The notes: a model not told the origin generated them from the sequence alone. DNA of 64,000 bases from Chrysoperla carnea (GCF_905475395.1 NC_058340.1:74874181-74938180), one strand, 5' to 3'; positions 10,852 through 23,659 are shown, counted from the stretch's first letter. Translations and numbers: made by a program.

Positions 10852-11240
10852 CAGTGCAACCTCGATATAACAAATTGGTAGGGAACAAGAAAGTATTCGT
10901 TATATCAAGTAATTCGTTAAACTGAGGCTTGTTATATTGAGGTAAGGTTGGTCTAAAATTTGTTATAAAGAGGTAATTAATTATGTTTCGTGTTATATAA
11001 AGGTTTTGGGTTGACAAAATTCGTTAATTAGAGATATTTTTGCACATTTTTGATGGTTTAAAATTATTGCACTTTTTTGGAAAGTTGAAAACTCGTTATA
11101 AAGAGATTGTTCTCAAAAAATGTTCGTAATGTAAAGGTCTATTTTACATTGACTCTTATGGGCAATTCAAAGGGATTACGAAAAATTTGTTAAATCGGGG
11201 AATTTGTAATATTGAGGTACGTTATATTAAGGTTGCACTG
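10852..11240. mobile_element. Tigger/pogo-like MITE with TA target duplication
   Basis: A 389-bp non-coding element flanked by TA (10850-10851 and 11241-11242), with 20-bp-class inverted ends CAGTGCAACCTCGATATAAC and GTTATATTAAGGTTGCACTG. These ends closely resemble the known CAGTGGAACCTCG..ATAACG termini of pogo/Tigger transposons of the Tc1/mariner superfamily. The interior repeats the TIR theme (GTTATA..GAGG, TTCGTTA) several times. The minus-strand 68-codon frame that overlaps it is incidental. Confidence 0.85.
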
Positions 11241-11289
11241 TATTTCGAAAGTAGAACTAAAAACGAACAAAAAATAAAAAAAAGTAATT

Positions 11290-11564
11290 CCGCTATTAAT
11301 TCAATGAAACGATCAATGTTAAAGTTGACTGAACAAAATTAATAAATGGGCAACTTGAATTACGTATACGTTATACATGTATAATAGTTCGATTATTTAA
11401 CAAACACTTAACATTTATGACATACAAGTTGCCTAACTACTAATTTTGTAAGTCAACTTTAACATTGATCGTTTCATTTAATTAAATTAACAAATAGAAG
11501 CATTTGCGTCATTAACTCATGCCTTTCTAATGATATTTGACACCTAAGAAACACATTCCATGAG
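11290..11564. mobile_element. Partial palindromic MITE, same family as 14796-15395
   Basis: Arms TTCAATGAAACGATCAATG (near 11300) and CATTGATCGTTTCAT (near 11464) are inverted around a core ACGTATACGTTATACATGTAT. The extension to 11564 (TTTGACACCTAAGAAACAC, CCATGAGGTTTT) matches 15183-15282 of the full copy. The outer TIRs of that family are missing here, so this is a truncated copy. Confidence 0.75.
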
Positions 11565-12574
11565 GTTTTTCTTTAGTTTCCTTCCAGAAATTTAACTTTA
11601 TTTCTGATCGATTGGTGAAATAAGTCGATTTTCCGGAGGGTTGCGATGTTGGTAATGAAATTTTTTTGATGAATACTGTTAATTTTGAGTCAATTGGTGA
11701 AAAATCCATCCTTCTAGCATGCATAGAACAGAAAAAAAGTTATTTTTTGGGGGTGTTTTTACGATTTTTCGTGGGTTTACATTAAAATATACCCATTGGT
11801 GGCAAAAACTTGGGAAGTGCAATAATCTTGTAACAAATCAAGTAAAAAATGTCTTTTATGTATAACTATAAAATGAATAATACTAAGATACAATATTAAA
11901 TTTGTGTTCTTATAATTATACATCAGTCTAGCCAGTAATGTTTGACATTTAACTATTATATTTTAACCATGAAGGAACATAACGTCATACACATACTAGC
12001 CAGTAAAATGGTAAATAATTAAGAACTCATATTATTTAAAAGAGTTAAATTTAAAAGTATATTGAATTGAACTCAACTCACAAACTGAACACTGAAGTTA
12101 AAATTAGATTTTATTTGTAGATCAAACAACATCACATGTTTAAATGGTTGTATTGTTTATTGCATGCAGTCAGTACCAGTAGTAGTATTGTGACGTACGT
12201 TTACGCTATCGGATTGTGTGTATATTTATAATTGTTGTATTTGTTATATTGTTGTAAGTGTTGTTTAGTTTATTGTTGTAATTTAAAGATCTATTATATA
12301 TTTGTGTTGTTGTTATATTGTTATTGTTAGTGAGTGTGTATGGTCTTATCAGTTGTAATAGGTTTGTGGGTCATTTAAATATTCAATATTTATCTTTAAT
12401 TTTATTTTTTTTTTTAAAGAGTTAGTTTTAAAATAAAAGTGATTTCAAATTATTATTTTTAAAGTTTTTAATATTTGGTGATTAAAAAAAAAAAAATTAT
12501 AAAATATTTTGTTTGAGTTTTAATATTATTAATTCAAGAATTAAATAAAAGTAAGTCGGATTTGAATGGGGTTT
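11565..12574. other. Non-coding intergenic DNA
   Basis: AT-rich; a TTGTTATATTGTTGT-type low-complexity stretch at 12230-12345. I see no supported coding sequence; the 65-codon minus-strand frame at 11527-11724 begins inside the preceding repeat. Confidence 0.45.
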
Positions 12575-13212
12575 TCGGCATTCGATTCAAATGATATCAA
12601 ACTTGTTACATAAGGGTTTTTGGGGTCGATGAACACGAATATCATGAGGTCCCAGATGTACCTGGTACCCAGGATGAACGGTATCCCCGTCATCTCTTGG
12701 AGTTTTGGAGACATTCGTCATATAATCAGTCCCAACTCGTTACTCGGTTGCTGAACACGATTATTGTGACAGAATTGATCTCAGAGGTACCTGGTGCCAA
12801 GGGTAAACGGTATACCTGTCGCTTCCTAGAGTTTTCGGGAATTTTGTTATATAATCGGTTCAAATTCGTTATTCGGGGGTTTATGGGATCGCTAAAGACG
12901 AATGTCATGACAGAACTGGTCTCAGAGTTACCTGGTGCCCTGGATGAACGGTATCCCCGCCACCTACTGGAGTTTTGGAGAAATTCGTCATATAATCAGT
13001 TCCAACTCGTTACTCGGGGGTTTTTTCGGTCGCTGAACACGAATATCGTGGCAGAATTGGTCTCAGAGGCACCTGGTGGTCAGGATGAATAGTATCCTCG
13101 TCGCCTCCTAGAGTTTTCGACAAATTCGTCATATAATCAGTCCAAACTGGTTACTTGGGAATTTTTTGGGGTCGCTGAACACGAATATCTCGACAGAATT
13201 GGACTTGTTTCG
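12575..13212. repeat. 142-bp minisatellite, about 4.5 copies
   Basis: A GC-richer tandem array. The word GAACACGA or its variant recurs at 12631, 12753, 12894, 13035 and 13177, giving spacings of 122, 141, 141 and 142; the first unit lacks about 20 bp. Other constant words are 'TCAGAGGTACCTGGTG', 'GATGAACGGTATCC', 'GGAGTTTT' and 'TCGTCATATAATCAGT'. The 131-codon plus-strand frame (12697-13092) is a product of the array: its protein repeats every 47 residues and is interrupted by a stop in the last unit. A lone reverse fragment of the same family is at about 25018-25062. Confidence 0.85.
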
Positions 13213-14795
13213 TTACTTCTTCTGATTAATTTTAAATTTAATTTCAATTTCAAAATATAGTACATATCAAATAAATTTTATTTTAATAAAATCACAATAA
13301 AAAATTTCAAGAATAATTAGTTTCAATAATAAATGTTAATAATAATAGAAAATTGCAAACGTTAATAGTTTGTAAAAAATTTAAATTCTTATATAAACAT
13401 GCAAAGGAAATTCCATGATTATGAAGCATAAATAATATTATTTTATTTGTAACGAGAAAAATTATGATACCTGTTGAAATATATTCAATACAAAAAATGA
13501 TAATTTATACAACGAACAAAGCTAACGCTAATACTCCAGTAAACGGTGATTAAACCTCTGATTTCTTTTCTATAGCTCCAATTGACCCCTACCACCTCCT
13601 GCTTTTTTTATTTATTTCGATAATTACGTACTTGCGTTGAAGGACCTTCCTCCCCCGTACCATAACAAATAGTAACAGTATGATTTGACCCTCCCCTTCT
13701 CCGAAATTTGTTACGTAATTTAAGTACAGCCATTAACAAGTAAATATTTCTTGAATCAACGATCTCAAGATTTAACTAAGGAAAATAAATATTTGGCTGA
13801 GGCTTAAAAATTAATAGTTTAGCAAGTATATATTCTTGAACTAAAAAAACTAGTAGGCTTTTTTAATGTTTAAGTTAAAGTCCTATTTTTTTAAAATAAA
13901 AATTCGTTAAATTTCATAATAATTTGACATACAATTTAAAAATAATCCTTGAATCTGATTTAAATCAAACATAAAAGGTAATACAATGAATTTAAAAAAC
14001 GAGGGGTCTTTTGTAGAAACGTACTAAATAATGTAATAAAAGCAATTCAAATTCCCTTATAAAATTAAGGATCATTTATTCATTTGTTTTTAACAAATAC
14101 ACGTAACGCTGAATGAAGAAATTGAATTAAAATATGTTTTTAAAAATTCATAATTTCAATATTTAAGATAGACTGTCCGTTAAATATAGTCAAGCTTATA
14201 TATGCGTGCACTGTTGGTAATACTCAGACTTAGTGTGTATACATATACTCCTGTAACTGTACATAATACTTACACATCTTACGTATACATATACAAATTA
14301 TTCAAACACAGCTGCATATTTATAAATGGTTTTTTGTGTTTATCTATTTAACAAGAGGGTAAGAAACGTTTTCTTGACACCAAAAATAAGTTAAGGTCTT
14401 ATTGAGTTGTTTTTGAAATTTAAATCGAGGGTGGACAAAATGCTCACTGGGTGGACAAACGGGCAAAAAATTTTGAATTTGGTAATTTTCAAGGGGTTTA
14501 GTAATAAGTTTTACGGACATACTACCTTTAACATTAAAAAATATTAATTTTGTATTTTAAAAAGAGAAAGTAGAATCCAAGAAGACAAGAAGACAAGCTG
14601 CTGCTAAGCTCTATAAGTTATAAAGCAAGCCATCAAAGAGATATTTTTAATAAACTTCACACATGTGTGTATTTTTTAATGTTCTTTTATTCATCTGAAT
14701 ATCTGTGATCAATATAAAAAATATCTGTCATTAATAATAATTCTTACATATCATATGCTGGTCACTTACATATCGCTGGTCACTTTCTTTATATA
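13213..14795. other. Non-coding intergenic DNA with one MITE end
   Basis: AT-rich. A C-rich patch at 13575-13705 may be decayed repeat. Near 14513-14530, GGACATACTACCTTTAA resembles the right terminus of the TTAA MITE at 3924-4126. (AAGACAAG)-like repeats occur near 14579-14597. No gene is seen. Confidence 0.45.
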
Positions 14796-15395
14796 CAGTG
14801 TGTTAAAAAAGTACTGGGATAACAGAAAACTTTTGAAACGAAAAGATCTGGTAACCCTGGATGTAACCCCTTTAAAGTAACCGCTCACATTTTGCTAAAA
14901 CCTCATGGAATGTGTTTCTTAGCTGTCAAATATTATTAGTAAGGCATGCGTCAGCGGTACAAATGTTTCTATTTGTTAATAAACAATAAATTATTAATTC
15001 AATGAAACGATCAATGTTAAAGTTGACTTACAAAATTAATAAATAGTAGACAACTTGAATTACGTGTACATTATACATGTATAATAGTTTTCGATTATTT
15101 GACAAACACAACATTTACGTCATACATGTTGCCTAATTACTAATTTTTTAAATGAACTTTAACATTGATCGTTTCATTGAATTAATAATTTATTGTTTAT
15201 TAACAAATAGAAATATTTGCACCACTAACTCATACCTTACTAATGATATTTGACACCTAAGAAACTCATTCCATGAGGTTTTAGCAATTTGCAAGCGGTT
15301 TCTTTCATTTTCCTTTATTACCCAATTTTTGTAACATCTTTTACTGTTTATTATTTTGTGTTATTTTCATATTTCGATACTTTTTTAACACCCTA
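14796..15395. mobile_element. 600-bp palindromic MITE with TA target duplication
   Basis: Flanked by TA (14794-14795 and 15396-15397), with ends CAGTGTGTTAAAAAAGTA and, reversed, TAGGGTGTTAAAAAAGTA. Most of the element is one long imperfect palindrome: CTCATGGAATGTGTTTCTTA (14904) pairs with AAGAAACTCATTCCATGAG (about 15261), and AATGAAACGATCAATGTTAA pairs with its complement near 15165. It is non-coding. TA duplication and the CAGGGTGTT-type end suggest a Tc1/mariner-type transposase in trans, which is inferred. Confidence 0.8.
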
Positions 15396-16239
15396 TATAT
15401 GCATAGTAATTATAAACATTATTGCGGTTCTTTATATTTTATAACAAATAAAAATATTAAATAATATAAAATAAATAAATTAATAATTTTTTTTTTTTAC
15501 TTTGTTGAGAACTTATTTAACATAATAATAATAATAATAAATGACGGGTTTTTATCTTAAATAATAATAATTTTAAATTAAAATTAAAAAAAATAATATT
15601 AAAAAAAATATTTAAAATATGTGAAAGTAAAAACAATTTAATTTAAATTTGATTTTATGATTGAATAATGAAATGAAAATGAAATTGAAATGAAATATAT
15701 TTATTAATAAATATATAAAATTGTTAATTAATAAATATAATTTATTTATTTAAAAAAAAAATTAATATTCAATCAATTTTGATGTTTAAGGTTATTAAGA
15801 TTGGAGAAAAAATTCATAAAATAAAATAAATTAAAAATAATTTATATATTAAATAAATGTTTGTTGTTGTTGAAGTGATTTTTTTGTTCATAATTGATAA
15901 ATAAATAAAGTTTTATTAATTTCAGTTTTATAAATGAATTTAATTTATAAAATTTAATGAAAATTAATAAAAAAAAAGTTAAATAAAAATGAAGACTTTT
16001 ATATTTTTGTACAATGTGTTGATTAATAAAATGAGGTAAGTTTATATGCTTATTAGTTTATAATTATTTATTTTGTAATAATTATTGATAAATAAGTTCA
16101 TTGAATTATATACAAATCAATAGATTATTTTGTTATTGATCTATATTCTCTATGGTAGAAACTGATACTGTAGCTATAAAACAAGAACCATTATTTTTAT
16201 TGGATCTTGTTAGATATTGAATGCAGAATGTATAAATAT
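15396..16239. other. Very AT-rich non-coding DNA
   Basis: Nearly pure A/T between 15430 and 16140, with an (AAT)n run at 15521-15540. No exon or repeat boundary is recognised. Confidence 0.45.
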
Positions 16240-16865
16240 AAGAAGAGTTCTTATGGACGAAGTGTGGGACACACTTAAACCATAGGGTCCGTTGTGATAC
16301 CCAAAAAGGGTTGGCCCATTCCTAGCCACTACTTCATGAACCATTTGGAGTTGTTTAAGAACAGCAGGAGAGTTTTGACGTCGACGGACTTTAGGCTGGA
16401 GGTCGTCAAAGAGAGGCTGGCTCAAGTAAGTCCATCTCCTCATGACAAGAGATGGGCAGTGACAGAGAAGATGAGACATTGTCTCCTCCTCGTCATCACT
16501 GTGACAGCTCCTGCAGTAGTCGTGATACACTGTCAGGCTTAGGCGTTCAGCATGCCTGCCGCCCAGCCTGTGTCCTGTAATAGCCGCAAGAACTTTGCGA
16601 ACAGAGGCCCTTGGAAGTTTTATAAGATCTTCGGAACGCCTACGATTGTACTCAGACTATATCTGTCTTGTAGTACTACAAGTATGTTCCTCCCTACATC
16701 TAAGATTGGCCTTTTTTAAGATATCCTCTTTGAGGAGCAACTTGCATGTTCGCAAATGGAACTCCCGGATATTTATTGATGCTTGTGTCCGGCATCATTG
16801 TGCCATTTCTGGCAAGCTCGTCGGATTCATAATTTCCGGGAATGTCTCTGTGTCCCGGTATTTAT
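16240..16865 (-). pseudogene. LINE copy 2: decayed RNase H and terminal zinc motif
   Basis: Read on the minus strand, the segment encodes the end of an RNase H domain (GH.DIPGNYESDELARNG, near 16790-16865), then disrupted frames, then TGH.LGGRHAERLSL and the zinc-binding tail YHDYCRSCHSDDEEETMSHL with following Cys (16440-16540). The surviving 106-codon minus-strand frame (16210-16530) covers the tail. RNase H plus a CCHC-like C-terminus is typical of I, R1 and LOA-type non-LTR retrotransposons, whose polyprotein copies the element into DNA. Frameshifts and stops between the two motifs show it is inactive. It is longer than copy 1 and keeps the 52 bp missing there. It departs from copy 1 after GTGTCCCAC, so its 3' terminus is lost or diverged. 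Confidence 0.85.
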
Positions 16866-17969
16866 CGTAACAAAATATGAAAATACCGTAAAAGAGATTG
16901 CAAAAAGTGAATTTAAGATTAAAATCGGTCAAGAAATACGGATGATTTAAGCCATAATTAGACAGAGAGATCAAACATAGTATTTGACGTTATATACTAC
17001 ATTTGCCATAAGAACTCATGATAAATTATGTTTTGCTAGAAAGAGATACCAACAAATCTTTGATGGTTTTTATCTTGATTGTTTTTTTAGTTTTTCGAAA
17101 TAATTTTTCTCAGCTGTTTTTGTTAGGGACTGAGTTTTTATTAAAGCAATAAAAAATCAATCAATTAACAAATTATTCATGAATATTTTCTAGTTTTTAT
17201 TTTAGAAGGGGGTAAAGGGTTGGTTGTTTGAGTCCCGCGAAATATTGATCACACCTTTTATTCATTTAATTTTTAATCTATTTTAAATATTTAATTAATA
17301 TTCTAATAATTAAATAAATATTATGAAACAAATACATAAAATATAGTACCTAATGCACACACATAAATTTATTTAAATATAATCTTTTATTTATTTAAAT
17401 AAATAATTGAGTGTAAATAAATATAGGTATTTAAATTAAGGTGTAATTATTTTAATTTATTTAAGATAGCGAAATACTTATCAACATTTCTACATACTAA
17501 AAAAAATGTTGGAAATTTTCGAAACACAAAGGGGGATTGAAGTTAAAGAGGAAAGTTGTATTATAAAGAAAAATACATAATTTAAAAAATTTTACGAATT
17601 TTATTTTCATTAATTAATTGTAAATAAAATTGCACGTCTATGTACGACTTTAAAAGAAAGAAATTTTAACTTTCTTGAAAGTTATTTAAAAGTATTTTTT
17701 TTGAACATTTAAAAAAAAAATTAAAAACAACATATTTTAAAATTAGCAATTAAAACAGAATATTTTAAAAACACAGCTGGTTTGTTTATAAAAACAGGGT
17801 GAGGTTTTTTTATTATTATTTATTTAATATTTTTAAAACGATAGATGAGATATGAGATATGTAGTAGATATATCTATGTGAGATATTTTATTCAACTCTC
17901 TCTCTAATGATAATAAATACAACAATTAATTATAATAATTGATGTGGAACCAATAACTATAAACGCTAG
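16866..17969. other. Non-coding intergenic DNA
   Basis: AT-rich; a GAGATATGAGATATGTAGTAGATATATC cluster near 17846. The last ten bases (AAACGCTAGT, 17961-17970) match the terminus of the Helitron-like element that follows at 19403-19413. Confidence 0.45.
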
Positions 17970-19412
17970 TCTAACTAATTATTAGAAAATTTTAATCATT
18001 TTTATAGCATACTTACCATATGGTTCAAAAAAATGTTCTACCTATAATATTATTTAGGTGATTTCATGAAAAATTAACCATGAATGGAAAATAAATATTA
18101 CTGTTTTTGATGGTAACAATATTTTAGTATTGTGCCAACCAACTTTGTAGTACTTTTAGATTATCAGAATCCAAAAAATTTAATTTTGCTCTATCACATC
18201 CAAAATTTATCCAATTTTAATAAATCAAGTATGAAATCCTACTAAATTTGGGTCATACTTTTCAAATTTGTAGTCAAAATTAATCTAGCTATAAAATATT
18301 TCAAGAATGTGGAGTCCTCGTCCCGGAATTAAGCACATAAGTGATAGTTAGCAAAAAACTGACATCAAAGCTGAAAAGTTCGAGCCAAAATTAGTGGGTT
18401 TCAAAAAAAATTCCAATAAAATCGGATCAAACATGCCTCTGTTATCAAAAAAATTGAATTTTTTAACTTTATGACGTCATCAAAATCCAAAAAATTAAAT
18501 TTTGCTCTATCAAATCCAAATTTTATCCAATTTTGATAAACCAAGTATGGAATTCTACTAAATTTAGGTCATACTTTTCAAATTTGAGATCCAAATTAAC
18601 CTAGCTCTAATAGGTTTCAAGAATGTGAAGTCCCGGTCCCGGAATTAAGCACATTAGTGATGCTTAGCGATAAACTGACATCTCAGCTGAAAAGTTCGAG
18701 CCAAAAATAGTGGGTTTCAAAAAAAATTACAATAAAATCGGACCAAATTTGCCTGTGTTATCAAAAAAATCGAATTTTTTAACTTTATGACGTTATCAGA
18801 ATCCAAAAAATTTAATTTTGCTCTATCACATTCAAATTTTATCCTATTTTGATAAACAAAGTATGCAATCCTACTAAATTTGGGTCATACTTTTCAAATT
18901 TGTGATCAATCTAAGCCTAGCTGTAATAGGTTTCCAGAATGAGGGGTCCTGGTCCCGCAATTAAGCCCATTAGTGATAGTTAGCGAAAAACTAACATCAC
19001 AGATGAAGAGAATCACCCAAAATTAGTGGGTTTCAAAAAAAATTCCAATAAGATCGGATCAAATTTGCCTGTGTTATCGAAAAAATCGTATTTTTTAACT
19101 TTATGACGTCATCAAAATCCAAAAAATTTAACTTTGCTCTATCACATCCAAATTTTATCCAATTTTGATAAATCGTGTATGTAATCCTACTAAATTTGGG
19201 TCATACTTTTCGAATTTGTGTCACATACCTTTCAAAATAAACCTAGCTCTAATAGGTTTCCAGAATGTGGAATCCTGGAGATAGATAACTTTCCGAAAAA
19301 ATGTTTCATTTGCATTTTAAATAAATCGTTTGACAGTAGTTTATAATTCAGTCTATTCAAGATAAATCATTTATTTTTAAAGCTACATGGCGAAGCCAAG
19401 GGTAAACGCTAG
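17970..19412 (+). mobile_element. Putative Helitron-like element carrying the 316-bp array
   Basis: The right end has the Helitron pattern: a short hairpin TGGC-GAA-GCCA (19388-19398), ten bases, then CTAG followed by T (19409-19413). The left boundary is tentative: TCTAACTAATT starts at 17970, directly after another AAACGCTAG. That would be an insertion abutting the end of a related copy. Most of the body is the tandem array at 18163-19276. There is no Rep/helicase ORF, so the element would be non-autonomous. The right end is better supported than the left. Confidence 0.5.
18163..19276 (+). repeat. 316-bp tandem repeat, about 3.5 copies
   Basis: The word ATCA(G/A)AATCCAAAAAATT starts at 18163, 18479, 18795 and 19111, an exact 316-bp period each time. 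Every unit contains 'CTCTATCACATCC', 'AATTTTGATAAA', 'GGTCATACTTTTC', 'GTCCCGGAATTAAGCAC', 'AGTGGGTTTCAAAAAAAATT' and 'TTTATGACGTCATCA'. The last unit stops after 'CCAGAATGTGGAATCCTGG'. About 1.3 diverged units of the same family lie at 45070-45460. It is non-coding. Confidence 0.9.
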
Positions 19413-19669
19413 TTATTAATATCGATTTCCAATATGAGTATTTATTTGTCATATATGATTAATTCTATTCATGTGTAAGTTAAAACAAGTTATAGGTAAT
19501 TCAATAATTTAACACTGAACTGAATTTTAAGAATATTTTTAATTTTGAAGGTAATTTAATTCATTTCTATGTACGCATACTGGTAACGATACAGTCAACT
19601 AATGTAACAAACTTTCCAATCTAAGTGTTTTTAATTTTTTTAATGCTTTCTTTTTAACACTAAAAAACA

Positions 19670-19892
19670 GAGCATTGTAGTGAATTATGATATAACTTGA
19701 CGAATATAAGACGAAAAGTAAGAATACAATTTTTCGATATCTGGAGTAATTTTCAAAATATAAAATATTGAAAATAACTATTTAGATTTCGATGTTTCGA
19801 GAACCAAGGCAGATATCCAACAATTTTATTCTTATTTTTTGTCTACATTCATGAAGTTATAACAAAATTAATCATCAAAGTTGAAAATAAGA
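19670..19892 (-). repeat. Partial copy of the GGATGTATGAG MITE family
   Basis: Homologous, in reverse orientation, to the interior of the element at 23660-24298: shared words include ATAACTTGACGAATATAAGACG, TTTTTCGATAT, TTTATTCTTATTTTTTGTCTAC and ATCATCAAAGTTGAAAATAAG. The inverted termini are not seen, so this is a truncated copy. Confidence 0.7.
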
Positions 19893-20213
19893 TATATTTA
19901 ATTTCAACCACAAGTCTAAACTTGCTTTAAAGCTCGTACAACCTAAAAACCTAAAAAAACGAGATTTTGATGTTGTCCGATTAACTACCTAATATTTGAT
20001 TCTTGAACTATTATTATTGAACATTTTAGAATGGAAATTTTAAATAACTTTGACTGTACATCAAATAGATAAAAATCTAATAATATTATACACATTACTA
20101 CTTTGGTCTAAGAATCTCCTCTGTTTTTTACCACACCTTTGGTATCTATGTGAATCTAAAAACCTATTGTATGTAAAAAAAATTCAATTGTTTTACTTCT
20201 TTAAAGTACAAAC

Positions 20214-20233
20214 CACACACACACACACACACA
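20214..20233. repeat. (CA)n microsatellite
   Basis: Ten uninterrupted CA units. Confidence 0.95.
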
Positions 20234-22904
20234 TAATGTTTTTAACCTTCAACCATTTTTTGTCTTTCAATGTAAAGGAATTAAAAAAATGTTTTTTTAA
20301 AATGACTTCTTTATAAAAAAAATTAATATCATTAGAATTTTTATTATTTATAATTTTATTATACGAAAGAAAAAAAAAATCATCACGTACTAGTTGCGTA
20401 CATCAGGTGAATTTCCTTGAAAGAATAGTTAAAAATCAAATACTCTTACCATTATTAGAATATTATAAATCTAACCTACATACTAAAACATTTGCATTTG
20501 GTTGGTCAAAATATACTAGGGATTTCAATAAAACTTAATAAATACATTTTTTGATTAACAAAGTTTCCAAAAATCACAAAAAATCTTAGATTATCGGGCT
20601 TTTTATTATTATTTTATCGTTCAAAGTTGGCTGAAAAAATGATGAATCAAATGGGTTATCCTTTTCAGTTGGATATTTCTATATCAAAAAATCTAGAGAG
20701 TGTGATAAAAAACTATCTAAAATATTTAGACAATCTTGTAGTTTTTAAATAATACCATAAAAATATAAGGTTGTCGATGATATAACAACAAAATTTCAAT
20801 TTAATTATGAGTTTATCGAAGATCCATCATTTGATGAACAGAGACGACTATAGGTAGAGTATTGATGATTGAAGAGAGATATGTGTATCATCAAATTTTT
20901 GCACACAATATATTATTTATTTTTGTACTTGCGTGGTATTGTAAAGCTATAAATAACATATTATTTGACTACAAAACATGTATTTGGTTTATATGTATAT
21001 ACCGTGAATATAAACCAAAACTTTTATAGAATACTGTAGACAAACAAACACCTTAAAAGAGAAGTTTCAAAAATTGCATTCAAGTCCACATATAGTCTGC
21101 TTTTTCATACCAAAAATAGTTTAGATATCAAATTTTATTTCGATCGAATCATAATAAGGTACATTTTACAATAATTTCACCACGATCGTAATCAGTACAA
21201 AATCAATAACTGATTTACTCTGAAGAATAAATTCGTAAAAAACAAAAAAAAAATTTCTTTAAACAATAATTCTATCGAAGGTTAAATGACGAATTATGGA
21301 AAAAAAATATAATAATAAAATAAATATATATTAATTAACTTAAAATGTTTATTAAAAAAATCAATGAACAGAACAATAATTTCATTATTTTAATTTTTTT
21401 TGTATATAATTAGATATTTTTACAAAAAAAAAACGTAAGTCATTTAAATGTGGAAAAATTATTTTAATTATTATTGGAAAATTTATTACAATGCCACTTT
21501 TTAAAAAGAAACAAATATAATAATATTCAAAACTCTCTAAATGACCAGAATTTATTGAAATAATTAGCGCAAAAATATATTAATAATTATAATGAGATAA
21601 TAAACTTTAACCTTTTAAGATATTCGGTAAAGCAGAAATTATTTGTTTATTGTATTAAATACGCGTTATTATTATTATTATTTATAACAAAATTTATTTT
21701 ATTATTAAAAAATAAATGATATGATAACCTTTTAATTTGTTTTTAATATTTGTAAAAATATTAATCAATATTTTAAAAAATGAATTGGCAGTACATAGTC
21801 GGTGTGGTACTGAAATCGTCTGAGTGCGACCCATGTAGTCCACTGGACTGACTTCTCAGAGGGGGAAAAACATTAAAAAAAAGGTCTTGTTAGCCTTCAT
21901 AGATTATTCTTCGAACATGTACTGCAGCTTATGTTGGAGCGATCATTATCTCCATGGATAAATGATATGTTTTATCCACTTTTCAGATTCTGTTTATTCA
22001 GTTTTATCCAGTTTTTTTATTACCATTAAAACACGGCTCAACTAATTCTGCTGAAAACTCTTTCAGTTCTTAAATATGCGATTACGCGTCGAATAAGCCC
22101 AGTCACGTGTTAATGTCATAATTGGTTCGTGAGATAATCGAGGCGAAAGAATTTGAACGAACATACGTACACACACACACACAAAAAAAGGTTTGATTCG
22201 GATATGGCGGCCTTGAAACCGCGGAAATATGAAAAACTGGAGATTTTCAAAATCGCTCCCATTACATTAACTTCCCCTGGGAAGTTAAAAAATTATAAAG
22301 ACCATTTTTGTAGATAATTTTCAAGATCTGCAATTTTTGTCTGTAGTGTTTCGAAAAAACAACAAAAAATCTCAAGTTTTGACTTTGGACCCCGAATAAT
22401 TTTGCTAGCACTAATGGGATCAATATGAGGACTTTTGACACATTATTCCTAATGGTGTACCCAAGGTCTCCACCAATATTTGGCTCTGTATGAATTTTTG
22501 TTATTTGACTACTACTATTTTTATGTCTATTTTAACCGGATTAATAATGTTTAAAAGGAAATAATCAATCAATAAATACTTGTAATTAAATAGATCTTTA
22601 TATTTTATTACATAGATCTTAAATTACAAAGCGTATCATGTAATATCTATTTATTACAACAATACAATTGTTATATTACAACATTAATTACCACAAAAAT
22701 ACCACATAAGTATATTTTAATAAAAAATCTTTCCTGTCAAGCATGTATGTCACAAGCGCTTACCATTATGCATATTTTTCAAACACGATACGCTATTTTT
22801 AATTTTTTTATAGAAAAAAGTGCAAAAAAAAAGCTGTAGAAATTACAAATTTTTCATTTTCGAATTTTAAATTATGAAATTTAAATTATTTTAAAAAATT
22901 TTAA
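20234..22904. other. Non-coding intergenic DNA with an unclassified repeat-like block
   Basis: AT-rich. A more GC-balanced block runs from about 21780 to 22310. It includes CACACACACACACA at 22173, 'GGATATGGCGGCC', and a palindromic end ACTTCCCCTGGGAAGTTAAA near 22271. This looks like a dispersed repeat but I found no second copy in the window. No host exon is recognised. Confidence 0.45.
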
Positions 22905-23456
22905 AAATTCCCGACAAAAGTGATTTATTTTTTGCTAACCGATTTTTGGAAACTTAGCTATAAAACGTTCTCAATCAAGTCGGTTTGACCGTTTAAGGGC
23001 TACGATGTCTCTGAGAAACACACAGACACACAGATAAACATTTTAATCTTATAACACTCCTTCTTAAATCAATATCAAAGTGATGGTCAAGGACATCAGA
23101 TCAGATGAAAAGGATACTTAGAGAGCTATCATTTTTTGGGACTAATTTTTGAAAATATTTTAATTTAAATCGAATGAGTTGACTTTGTTCTTTTGAATTA
23201 TTGTTTTGACCATTCATTTCCATGGTGATCATCGCCAATTTTTTAGTTTTTTCGAGTATAAAACTTTTAGCTCGCACATGAACATAGATAAGAACACTCT
23301 CCGTTAAAATACCTTTCAAATGAAACCAAAAAAAGTAAAATCGGTTTATCCGTTTAGGCGCTACGATGCCACAGACAGACAAACACATTGACACACACAC
23401 ACACATAGCGGTCAAACTTATAACACCTTTTTTTTTCTTTCGGGAGTTAAAAATCC
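22905..23456 (+). repeat. Repeat family A, copy 3 (long variant)
   Basis: Starts at AATTCCCGACAAAAGTG and ends at TTTCGGGAGTTAAAAA. It differs from copy 1 by an extra 5' module of about 250 bp ('TTCTCAATCAAG', 'AACACTCCTTCTTAAATC', 'AAAGTGATGGTCAA', 'TTAGAGAGCTATCATTTTTT'), which is shared with copy 4 at 32018. The 122-codon minus-strand frame (23101-23469) is not conserved in the other copies. Confidence 0.8.
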
Positions 23457-23659
23457 GTTTATTATCCATATTTCTCTACTGACCAGTGTACTGTTCTATA
23501 TTTTAGAACGCGCAATATTTAGTAATTTAAATTTTAAACCATTAAAAAAATTTTGTGGCATTTAATTGCTATAAAAGCAAAATTACGTTTTTATACGTTT
23601 TATTTAATCGGGTTTTTAATGATTATTTAAATCTAGATAATTTTGTAATTTGTTATTAA

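Noticed and set aside
12697..13092. 131-codon frame as a gene
   Set aside because: Product of the 142-bp minisatellite; the protein repeats with the DNA unit and stops in the last unit.
18163..19276. CRISPR array
   Set aside because: Units are 316 bp with no short-repeat/spacer structure, and the DNA is eukaryotic.
23101..23469. 122-codon minus-strand frame
   Set aside because: Inside repeat family A; not open in the other copies.
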